Shown: positions 55,490 to 64,000 of the stretch, piece after piece
Numbering within the stretch: position 1 is the first letter of the stretch
Layout of the letters: each line of letters begins with the position of its first letter
DNA from: Sarcophilus harrisii
Taxonomy: Eukaryota; Chordata; Mammalia; Dasyuromorphia; Dasyuridae
NCBI RefSeq assembly: GCF_902635505.1
Contig: NC_045426.1
Span: 539,288,818-539,352,817 of the forward strand
DNA length: 64,000 bases
Direction of reading: 5' to 3'
The notes under the pieces: model-generated
Databases searched by the model: none
The model's input: the letters and a program-made list of their open reading frames with translations, nothing else
Told to the model about the DNA's origin: nothing
Position numbers and translations under genes: made by a program

Positions 55490-55925
55490 TCACAACCCTT
55501 CTCAGATCATGTTACTTATATTTCAATCTGCTAATTCATCTTTTTTGCATAAAATCTTAACAGTTGAGTAAGGTCAAAACTCTTGTTTGTCATGCAAGGC
55601 CCTAAAAAATTTGGTTCTGCTCTACTTTTTAAAACTGTTCTAATACTATTACCTTCTTTGTGTTCAATATTCCAACCAATTAGAACTACTCACCAACCAA
55701 TTAGAGCTATTATCCCAATGTTTTCCTCTCTATGAGCCTTGGCTTATTTTTTTCCCATTGTTTAGAACACAACTCAGATTTCACCTTTGTTGAAAGGTTT
55801 TTCTACTTGGTAATGAACTTGTCCTAACTCAGACCACACAGAAATTTTCTTATTTCTCTCTTGTGCATTCACTATGAATCATCTGGAAATTAGCTATGAA
55901 GAGGGCTGTGTCTACTAATCACCTC
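55490..55925 (+). repeat. L2 3' part
   Basis: CTTCTCAGATCATGTTACTT, TGCATAAAATCTTAACAG, GTCATGCAAGGCCCTAAAAA, AATTTGGTTCTGCTCTAC, ACAACTCAGATTTCACC, GAAAGGTTTTTCTACTTGG. Contains a short local repeat of 'caaccaattagaact' at 55673-55708. Confidence 0.75.
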
Positions 55926-56007
55926 CATAGGGTTGTTCAAGAAAAATCCTTCAGAGCCTTTAAATTGTTATTTAATATCAAAACCTGAATGTCTGAAATA
56001 GACCAAG

Positions 56008-56182
56008 AATATTGATTCTGGAATCAGAGAATCTGAGTTAAAATCTCACCTCTGTCACTTAGCACCTCTGAGTACTTTAGTCATGTACTTAACCCTGCTG
56101 GGCCTGTTTCCTCATTGGTAAAATGAGGGGTTTGTTTTCAATGGCCTCTCATATCCTTCCCAGCTCTAAATTCGTGATTCAA
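56008..56182 (+). repeat. MIR/THER SINE
   Basis: ATTGATTCTGGAATCAGAGA, ATCTGAGTTAAAATCTCACC, TCTGTCACTTAGCACC, GTTTCCTCATTGGTAAAATG, CTTCCCAGCTCTAAATTCGT, GATTC. Confidence 0.82.
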
Positions 56183-56744
56183 ATTCAATGATGACATGTT
56201 CATAGTAATGGTATTTACATCAAAGACTTCCTGTAGCCCTAATATTCTAGCACTCTTCAAAAACTCTGATTAGTGTCACCCACATTTAGGAAAAAAATAT
56301 AAGAGCAATAAATAATTTTGGTCTTCTTCAAAAAAAATTTAAATGTTTTGAAAATCTGTAACTACCTTAGTGAGGGCATTGCCTGCCACAATGCATTTCT
56401 ATACTCAATAGATGGTTTTGAGTAGCTTTGGTTGAAGAACTCTTCACCTGGTGGCCTCCCTAGGATAAAGCACTGTGAATCTAGTCTATCAGTAGGCTTA
56501 CAGTCAAAGGCCTTCCAGATTGTCAGGGCTTGCCAGAACTCGAGCTCCACTGGCATAGCCCTCATGAACCCAGGCTCACCTCCATGCTGGGATGAGGCAT
56601 CAGAAGATGATGTCAGTTAAACAGCCACATGTGATGATATTAAAAATCATCTCATTTTGCACTTTCAAACCCTGCAACTGAGCAATATCTAACACAGCAG
56701 ATGAAAAACAATAGTATGTGTAATAGGAAAATTATGAGTGAGAG
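56183..56744. other. Unassigned DNA
   Basis: Overlapping short frames at 56362-56620 on both strands show no domain. No repeat recognised. Confidence 0.4.
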
Positions 56745-57098
56745 ACAGACAACTGAGTGAGAGAGGTAGACATGGAAACAGACATAACAAAAGAAAGAGA
56801 GAGAGAGACAAAGAAAGAAAGAAAGAAAGAGAGAGAGAAAGAGAGAAAGAAAGAGTAAGAGAATGAAAGAGAGAAATAAAGAAAGAGAGAGGGAGAAAGA
56901 AAGAGAGAGAAAGAGAAAGAAAGACAGAGAGAGAAAGAGAGAGAGGAAGAAAGAAACAAAGAGAGAGGAAGAAAGAAAGATAGACACATAGAGGCAAAGA
57001 GAATGCAAAAAAAGACATAGAGAATGAGTAAGAAAGAAAAAAGTACAAAAGAGGACAGAAAGTGAGTGAGTGAGACAGGGATAAAAAGTGAAAGATAG
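56745..57098. repeat. Purine-rich tract, left part
   Basis: About 350 bp of GAGA/GAAA/AAGA units with scattered pyrimidines. Frames through it translate to low-complexity FLSL strings. Confidence 0.92.
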
Positions 57099-57244
57099 GG
57101 GGCAGCTAGGTGGTGCAATGGATAAAGCACCAGCCCTGAAGTCAGGAGGACCTGAGTTCAATTCTGACCTCAGACACTTAACACTTCCTAGCTGTGTGAC
57201 CCTGGGCAAGTCACTTAACCCCAATTGTCTCAACCAAAAAAAAT
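57099..57244 (+). mobile_element. Young tRNA-derived SINE (WSINE-like)
   Basis: GGGCAGCTAGGTGGTGCAAT, GGATAAAGCACCAGCCCTGA, AGTCAGGAGGACCTGAGTTC (B box), ACACTTCCTAGCTGTGTGAC, CCTGGGCAAGTCACTTAACC, then CAACC and a short poly(A). It is by far the least diverged SINE here. Flanked by AGTGAAAGATAG (57087-57098) and AGTGAGAGATAG (57245-57256), a 12-bp target duplication with one mismatch; caution, because the host tract is itself repetitive. Confidence 0.93.
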
Positions 57245-57400
57245 AGTGAGAGATAGATGGAGAGAAAGAAACAGAGAGCTAGTGAAAGAGTGAAATGGAT
57301 AACAAGAGAGACAGAGTGGGAGAAATAAGCAGTGAAACAGAAAGTAAGAAACAATCATAAAGAGAAAGAGTAAGAAAGAGAGTCAGAGTGATAGACACAC
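57245..57400. repeat. Purine-rich tract, right part
   Basis: GAGA/AAGA-rich DNA continuing the tract split by the SINE. Confidence 0.85.
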
Positions 57401-58317
57401 AGAAAAAGGTCTTGAGTAAGATAATTCTACAATTTGTCAGCTCCACAAACCATTGACAATTCTGCAAAGGTAAATCACAAAAACCAAAATGCCTAGAGGA
57501 GCAACATTATCCCTTTGACCTTCTTTGCCTGTCTTTCCCCTTCAAGTGTGATGATTTGGCAGTGCCAGAACTCTTCTGAGAAGAGTCAAGATGCACTGTG
57601 CCAGCCCCAGCTGTTCCAATCTTAGCCCAATCTGTTCTGTACAGTTAGCTATGTTATAATAATAACATGGCTACAACATCACCTTCCTTTGCTACAAAGA
57701 TCATTCCCTATCCCTTTGAGAGGAATGGTACCAAAGAGAGTGCCTGAAGCATAATAAATAAAAGTCCCTGAGTAACATTGCTCAAAAAAGGCAAGATTGT
57801 GACAAAACAGCCATTTGACATGTTCTCTTGCCAGTGAGAGAGGAAGAAAATAAGTAGTATAGAAAGAAAGAGATGGAGGAGAGGGAGTAGAGAAAGGGAG
57901 AATTAGGGGAGAAAGGAAAAATTGGGGAAGGGTAAACATACATGTGCATGCAAAAAGGATGGAAGGAAAGAAAGGGATAGGAGGAGAATAAATAAAAGTA
58001 GTAACCAAGAAAACAAATAATGCCATAGTGATGCAGAAGTTGGCATGAATCAACATGTTCATTATCTTTACAATTCTGACACAGAGAAGGAAACAAACTT
58101 TGCAATAAATAATGAGAACTATTAAACTATTAAAAAATAAAACATAATCCCATGCAAGGGCTTGGGAAATTTTATTCTTCCACTTCTGGAGATTCATTTC
58201 TGCATCCAGTAACATGTCTGACTTGCCATGTACAAGGGTCTTTAGTTACATGGTTCAAGAGAACATCACTTTTTTTTCATTCTTCACACATGACCTTACT
58301 TCTGTTATTTCCTTCCT
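57401..58317. other. Unassigned DNA
   Basis: A minus-strand open frame of 178 codons (57679-58215) is the longest outside simple repeats. It is hydrophobic with runs such as FSTPSPPSLSF from a purine-rich patch at 57836-57990. No domain recognised; most likely chance. Confidence 0.4.
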
Positions 58318-58400
58318 TTTTATATACATATAAATATACATAAACCTAATGTATTTATACATAATATATGTATAATATACATATATATATAAATTGTTTT
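58318..58400. repeat. (TA)-rich low-complexity DNA
   Basis: ATAT/ATAC/ATAA units ending in a T run at about 58398-58406. Confidence 0.75.
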
Positions 58401-59329
58401 TTTTTCAACACAACCTGACAGTATTATTTTTGTATTTTGGTATTTTTCCTTATCCTCTTTTCCCAATAGGTTGGCAAACACCAACTAGCAAGCTGGAGCC
58501 AAATTCATATCACTGGTCTCTTTTCAAAATCTCTATCACTTTTTTGGAACAACAAAATTAAGTATTTGGGATAAAAAGACTTAAGTCTTCAAGATATAGT
58601 CCCTACCATGATAATTCAAGATTGAAAATCCCTATTATTTTACTTAATCCACTAAAAAAATTTAACACTGATCCAAAATCAGAAACTTTCAAATTTTAAA
58701 CAACTGATAGTCAAATGACAAAATGTCTTCTGAGACATCTTGGGATTCAGACTACTTCTAAAGATCCAAGAAAGACTAGGGAAAGTACTAAGAAGCAGAC
58801 AATTGATTTGCATTCTACACTTAACGAATTCTTTTCCTTTTATCCCATTTCATTCAGAAAATAGTCTTTGAAGATATCTCAGACTGCATTTAATGCTGTT
58901 TTGAATAAACAGTATTTCATACAATCTATGTTGCTTGTGGAGGAGTAGCTAAACTAGGTTTCTAAAATGCCATTCAGATTTGAAAACCCTTTCATGCTGC
59001 AATTACAATAATTATTCTTGCTCCATTTAGTGATAAGATTTAACTGAAAAATCTGAGTAAGGAGGGGAGCAAAGGCTAAATCATATATCACACTGGAATC
59101 TTGCTGTAGCATTACTTGACTACTGATCAGAATTCATTATAAGTCAAGGCAGTCATGGAGTCTATCCAAGGGAATTTACTTATTTAAGTAGCAAAAGTAC
59201 ACATTATGAAGGAGTTCATTTGCACAGTGGCGCCATGGTATGAACCCCAATGACTGGTATAGTGAGATTTCCCTCCACCCTTCTCCATGAATAAATCAGT
59301 GAAATCCTAACCCAGACTGAACCTAAGGA
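58401..59329. other. Unique AT-rich DNA
   Basis: No recognisable gene or repeat. Confidence 0.5.
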
Positions 59330-59376
59330 AACACAGACACACACATACACACACATACATACATATACACACACCC
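59330..59376. repeat. (CA)n-like microsatellite
   Basis: Imperfect ACACACATAC units over about 45 bp. Confidence 0.85.
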
Positions 59377-59489
59377 CACGTGCAAACAATGGAAACGTAT
59401 AACTCTTTGGAAAATCTCTTGTTCTTTTCCCAAATCAACTGAAACCAGCTTATGAAAAAGCCATGAATTAACCCTTTGCTAAAAGGAGA

Positions 59490-59870
59490 CAAATGACTGC
59501 AATCCCATCAACCACACCTGCAGACTAATTACCAGTCTTTGATGTGTTCTCTCTTTCCCTAGCCAAAAAGCTCAGTGGAGTCATCCTGACATTTAAAGTG
59601 CAAGGTAAAAATAATTCATCGTGAGGTAATTTAGTGTAAGCTCAGGTCATGTCTCAATCTTGCCAAACAAATCTAAATGCCAGGGATCCTTTCCTGTTGC
59701 CTTTAGACTTCAGACAGATGTGGTTGCTCACCTGGTTGGCTCCCTTCCTCCTATTGATCCTTGCTTATTTCCTTTAGGTTTTAAGTGTGTGTGGCAGGCT
59801 GGGAGAGAAGTCTGACATACTCAGCCTCTTTGGCTGCTCCCAGCTCCTTCCTGGCAGTCACACTTGGCCT
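59490..59870. other. Repeat-free block, candidate regulatory element
   Basis: Balanced composition and a dense set of motifs: CCACACCTGCAG (E-box CACCTG), ACTAATTACC (homeodomain core), CTTTGATGTG (TCF/LEF-like), all within 59513-59545, and GCTCACCTGGTT near 59730. Such motifs are short and occur by chance, so function is unproven. Confidence 0.2.
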
Positions 59871-59902
59871 TGATAGCTCCTGGGAAGAAAAAGAAAAAAA
59901 AT

Positions 59903-59950
59903 AGTAATAGCTAACATTTATATAGAGCTTTAAAGTATAATATTCAGCAG
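59903..59950 (-). repeat. MIR scrap, antisense
   Basis: TAATAGCTAACATTTATATA, GAGCTTTAAAGT: only the end of the element. Confidence 0.5.
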
Positions 59951-60149
59951 GCAAGGATAGATCTGTGACTTCCAGCCAGAGTAAATATGGCCTGCCCTAT
60001 CAGAAGAGCAGAAATACTCTTTGAAGTCTAGACCAGGTCTCACCATCATAGACTCACCCCAATCCAGTGTTAATAGTGAACCATATCAACCGCATTTATT
60101 GAATGTTGGTATAAAACAACAAAGGAACATTGTGAAACTTTGTAAGATC

Positions 60150-60222
60150 AGGAGTTGTGTCCTAGCCAAACTATATCTCCTCTAGATGTATTTTACACAT
60201 AGTAGGCACTTAATCAAAGTTA
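60150..60222 (+). repeat. L2 3' end
   Basis: AGTTGTGTCCTAGCC, ATGTATTTTACACATAGTAG, GCACTTAATCAAAG. Confidence 0.6.
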
Positions 60223-60274
60223 GTTGAAAATATAAAGATGAGAATGGATTGAGAAAGGTTTCTACCTCATGATA

Positions 60275-60275
60275 A

Positions 60276-60309
<34 letters not shown>

Positions 60310-60370
60310 GTGTGTGTGTGTGTGTGAGTGTACAAATGTACACACACATACACATACACAGACATATACC
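60275..60370. repeat. Compound (TA)n-(TG)n-(CA)n microsatellite
   Basis: TA run, one TGTA, TA run, about 9 TG units, then ACACACATACACATACACAG. The TG and CA halves are complementary and could fold back. Confidence 0.9.
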
Positions 60371-60424
60371 TATGTACCTATATTCATCTATCTTTCTGTG
60401 TGTCTGTCTATCTACCCTGTTCTG

Positions 60425-60690
60425 GTGGTTAGCTAGGTGGTTTAAGGATAAAACACTGAGTCTGGATCCAGGAAGACCTGATTTTTTTTTAAAATCCAGT
60501 CTAAGACATTTACTAACTATGTGATTCTGGGGCAAATCATTTAAACTCTACCTCAATTTCCTCAACTGCAAAATTGGGGTTGTAATAATATCTACCCCAG
60601 AGAGTTGACGAAAGAATCAAATGAGATATTTATAAAGTCAGAGCATAGTGCCTGGCACATAGTAGCCTCTTTATTAGTGGTAATTCCTTT
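60425..60690 (+). repeat. THER/MIR SINE, full length
   Basis: GGTTAGCTAGGTGGTTTAAG, GAGTCTGGATCCAGGAAGAC, CTAACTATGTGATTCTGGGG, CAAATCATTTAAACTC, CCTCAATTTCCTCAACTGCA, AAATTGGGGTTGTAATAATA, GAATCAAATGAGATATTTAT, GAGCATAGTGCCTGGCACAT, AGTAGCCTCTTTATTAG. Confidence 0.87.
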
Positions 60691-62522
60691 CCCCACTTAA
60701 CTCTACCCGAATAAAATTCAGAGTACTAGTATAAAATTTGTGTCACTAATTTATTGTTATATAAATTAACATTTAATTCAAAGAAAAAAATCTGATGTTA
60801 TATTTTTGTAAATCAATGCCAGTAAATTTTCTCCTTCAGGGTGAGGGAAAAAGATAAGCTAGAGATATTAATTTAAGGTAGTGGTGGGGGAATGATCATG
60901 GAGAAGGAAAAGATATTGGATATATTTCTTTCTAGGTCAATCAAAGAGGTTCTTCCTAGTCGTAACTCTACAACCCCAAGAACAGAAAACACTTAAATCT
61001 ACTAAATAAAGATAATACATTGAACAATTTCATGTTAAAGATAACTTCCTATGGCCCCTGAATATTTTTGAAGCAAATGTTTAAGAAAATTTCTTAGAAG
61101 TGGATAGGAAAAGTATTAGTTGGAATGGCTAAGAAGAATGCAGAAGCACAATGGTCCAGACAGAAAGAGGGATTTCTAAAGGATACCATTTATAGGATTC
61201 AACAGAACATGTTGGGAAAAAGTAAATCATTCAAGCACATATTTGTTCCTAAGAGATAAAATCTTGTCACCAACTTACAACTACTGTATATAATGAATTT
61301 TGATTTATGCAATCCAGATTTGTATACAAAAAACAAATTAAGAAAAAAAAGCATTTAATAAAAAATGGTGGGGGGGCTGGTAGATATTTTTCTTTGTTTG
61401 CCTGCCAAGAATGGCGTATGTGTTACTCAAGTGATTTTTTTGGGGACCAATAATAGTTGATCATAATATCTCTGGATCATCCTCTAGTTTTCCTCAATCA
61501 GAACACTGAAAAACTGTTTTTAAGTTTCAGCTATATTTTTAAGTGACCTGATAAGCTTTTTTTCTATCACTATCATGTTTGGGGAACCAATTTATTTTGG
61601 TAAACAAGTTTAGCACTGGCATTTATTTACTCCATTCTAGTCATCAATAGTAGGGCACTATCTTATTATCAATATGAGTGTGCTTCTTCTATGACAGTAA
61701 TAAAGCATTGTTAAGTTCACTCTGCCTCATGAACCTTCTTATTCACCAAATTTAGAGCAATGAGTCCTCAAGTTAGTGTTCCTTGAGGCCATAAACTCAC
61801 ACCTGTGCACTTAAGCCCTTCAGAAACAAAATGACCCCCTAATTTTAGTCATAACATTTGGAGACTAGGCATATTTTGTTAATGTTAAGAACATATTTTC
61901 CAAGTAAATATGATGGCACTCATTTTATAGTTTGCCATACTAGAAAAATAATGAACACTATTTATCAGCAGTTACCTGTCAATTATAGACCTCATGTTGT
62001 TTGTGGGGTTTGTGATTTACTGCAAGAAAAACATTGATTTCCCTAATGATGGTGGAAAATTCTGCTGAATTTTGTATAATGTAATTGAAAGGACAGTAAA
62101 TCAAAATCATAAAATATCCTTCATACTTATCTTAGCTCTCTCAAAGTTTCAACAAACTTTGTGTTGTCATATCATATAATTTTATGAGCTTCTCAAGACC
62201 TGCAAATGATTCAAGTGCAAAGCAATACCCCAATACATAACACCTAATTAAGCAATTTGGGTTCCTTTTAAAGAATAGTAATACTGAGGTATAGTCCTTA
62301 TGGAGAAAGGCTGGTGAAGAATGTGGAATGAAGAAGTGTTATTAATAGATGACTAGTAATGGTATGTTACTGTTGCCTGGAACAGCAGATGAGTATTCTT
62401 TGACCAAAGTAGGATTTTAAGAAAATAGTATTACCTTTAGAAAAATTAAAAGAAAATGCCACAAACGAGCATTTCAATTGTATATCTTTGCTGGTGTCAT
62501 AAATTCAGTATGAAGGATGGGT
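60691..62522. other. Unique AT-rich DNA; possible conserved part at 61600-62100
   Basis: About 1.8 kb without recognisable repeats. A G run lies near 61370-61377. 61600-62100 has even composition (for example CACCTGTGCACTTAAGCCC, TATCAGCAGTTACCTGTCAA) and could include conserved noncoding DNA. Confidence 0.35.
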
Positions 62523-62760
62523 CAGTTGTTTTCACTCATTTCTGACTCTTCATGACCCCATTTGGGATTTTCTTAGCAAAGGTACTCAAGGGTTTATGCT
62601 TTTTCCTTTTTCAGCTAATTTTACAACTGAAGAAACTGAGACAAAGAGGGTTAGGTGGTTTGTCCAAAGTCACACAGCTAATGTCTGAGGCCAGATTTGA
62701 ACTCGGGAAGATGAATATCCCCACTCTAAGCCTAGCACTCTAATCAATGTGCCACCTGGG
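62523..62760 (-). repeat. SINE, MAR1-type, antisense
   Basis: TTCATGACCCCATTTGGGAT, TTTCTTAGCAAAGGTACTC, TTTTACAACTGAAGAAACTG, AAGTCACACAGCTAATGTCT, GAGGCCAGATTTGAACTCGG, TCAATGTGCCACCTGGG. Confidence 0.9.
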
Positions 62761-62889
62761 TGGACTAGGAAAAAAAATACCACCCATTCAGAAACTAGAA
62801 GGCAGAATGATAAAACTTTTGTGTACTATTTGGTTGAGTTTCCTAGTTTCTACTTCCCCACTTATAATAATGGGATTCAGCTCCTCTTC

Positions 62890-63065
62890 AGAAATTATAA
62901 ATGGAAAGGCAATTAGAAGTCATTTAGTTCAACCCTTTCATTTCACAGATGAGAAACCTGAGACCTGATGAAAAAAAGTCACTTGTCTAAGGTCACAAAA
63001 CTATTTAGTGGTCATAGGAGGACCAGAACTGGAATCTGTATATCTTCAGTCCCTAATTCCTTATA
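62890..63065 (-). repeat. MIR/THER SINE, antisense
   Basis: TTAGAAGTCATTTAGTTCAA, CCCTTTCATTTCACAGATGA, GAAACCTGAGACC, CACTTGTCTAAGGTCACAAA, GGACCAGAACTGGAATCTG, CAGTCCCTAATTCC. Confidence 0.82.
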
Positions 63066-63914
63066 CAAAAATTGTGCTGATGAGATAAAGACACAAAAAC
63101 AGTTTTGAAATTTTGATAAAATGATTATTACATAGTAAAGATACAAAATCATGGAAGTTTTTACTTTATAATTCAGTCTTAATTTTTCCCCAGATCAAGA
63201 ATTTTAAAAAGAAGAAAAGAGGAGGGGTAGCTAATTGTGTTTGCCTATTTTCTCCTAGCCTTAAAGAGTAAAAGATCCTGAAGAATGGGCATATTCAAAT
63301 GTGAAGAAGCATATATGACCAAATAGGAAAGATAAATAAACTTTTAGAAACCAGCATAGGGACTGTGGTAGCATCATAAATCAGTCATGAAGCTCTAGTC
63401 ACTTTCACCCTATTGTGTATATTTCCTTTAGTTGCACTATTAATTCTTCCCTAAGGTTTATTTTTCCATCATCCTACATTCAGACTGATATATAAAATTA
63501 TACACAGGTATAAGGACCCTTGAATTCTCCTAAATTTTATGGGAACTATGCCTACTTTAAACTGTTTTCCTGAAGGAACTACCAACAAAAATTACTCCCT
63601 TCTCTTCCCCCACACCTTTTGAAACACTTTATTCTCTCCTAGACTTTTTTTAAACTACATGTGATACTATATTTCACAAGTTCAGCATTCAAAATTGATC
63701 ATGAATAACAACTAATGGAAAAATATGCCAAGTTTAGCAATGCACTGGGGATAACAAGATAAAATCATGAAATAGTTCTGATTCTTCAGGAATTTACATT
63801 TTATCATGGAAAACAACATACCATATGAGTACATACAAAATAAATTCAATATAATTTGGAGTGGGTAAAGTAAAGACTTCCTATAAAAGTAGCACATGAG
63901 TAAAGTTTTTTTAA
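63066..63914. other. Unique AT-rich DNA
   Basis: No recognisable gene or repeat. Confidence 0.5.
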
Positions 63915-64000
63915 TATATTTTTAAAAATTTTTATTGAAATTTTTATTTTCAAAACACATATAAGGATAATTTTTTAACAATGACCCTTGAAAACCTTTG
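63915..64000 (-). mobile_element. L1 3' end, antisense, cut by the window edge
   Basis: TTTTTATTGAAATTTTTATT, TTCAAAACACATATAAGGAT, AATTTTTTAACAATGACCCT, TGAAAACCTTTG are the reverse complement of the terminal L1 3' UTR seen at 45500-45560 and 50420-50470. The rest of the element should lie to the right. Confidence 0.75.

Noticed and set aside
56652-57233. Three overlapping minus-strand frames of 119 to 193 codons
   Set aside because: Low-complexity leucine/serine/phenylalanine strings from a GA-rich tract, running into a SINE.
57679-58215. 178-codon minus-strand open frame
   Set aside because: No domain, partly driven by a purine-rich patch, overlaps another frame, and no start or splice context supports it.
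60182-60535. 117-codon minus-strand open frame
   Set aside because: It spans a TA/TG/CA microsatellite and a THER SINE.
1-64000. CRISPR arrays, operons, ribosome-binding sites, tRNA or rRNA genes
   Set aside because: The window is mammalian-type DNA. No regular spacer arrays or intact RNA genes were seen; the tRNA-like boxes all belong to SINE heads.

Overview
This window looks like AT-rich, gene-poor nuclear DNA from an Australian marsupial, probably a dasyurid (the Tasmanian devil group). The evidence is the repeat content. There is a young tRNA-type SINE of the kind common in Australian marsupials (57099-57244), several SINEs with the long 3' half typical of marsupial MAR1 elements, marsupial-type L1 elements with a characteristic long 3' untranslated region, and many old L2 and MIR/THER copies. 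The species call rests on memory of these families, not on a database search.

I see no convincing functional protein-coding gene. Nearly all open frames are short and fall in repeats, microsatellites or plain AT-rich DNA. Two host-derived retrocopies stand out. One is a processed pseudogene of NDRG4 on the minus strand (42344-43495, perhaps with 3' UTR down to about 41415). The other is a full-length 7SL (SRP RNA) pseudogene on the plus strand (35872-36131) that keeps the S domain as well as the Alu domain.

Layout: 1-8000 is mostly unique AT-rich DNA with single MIR, SINE and L2 fragments. 8051-9319 holds two inverted copies of an unclassified repeat. 11500-17250 has L2 and L1 pieces, including an L1 inserted in an L2, all lying inside a segment bounded by a perfect 28-bp inverted repeat (16048-16075 and 17218-17245). 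18000-23050 holds an old L1 split by a younger L1 on the other strand. 25729-26170 is a large polypurine tract. 27426-30235 is a THER SINE, a long L2 and an L2 split by a SINE. 35-37 kb carries the 7SL copy. 41.4-46.8 kb holds the NDRG4 retrocopy and a SINE split by an L1 with a perfect 15-bp target duplication. 46.9-52.5 kb has L2, a further L1, a hAT-type MITE in an L2 with a second partial copy nearby, and a SINE. 56.7-57.4 kb is a second purine tract split by the youngest SINE. The rest, to 64 kb, is sparse, with MIR, L2 and SINE fragments and the start of another L1 at the right edge.

The most unusual structure is the 28-bp perfect inverted repeat, best explained as the inverted duplication left by a staggered-break inversion of about 1.2 kb. 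Several repeat-free stretches (for example 5200-6080, 9690-10080, 59490-59870) could be conserved noncoding elements, but only alignment to other mammals would show that.
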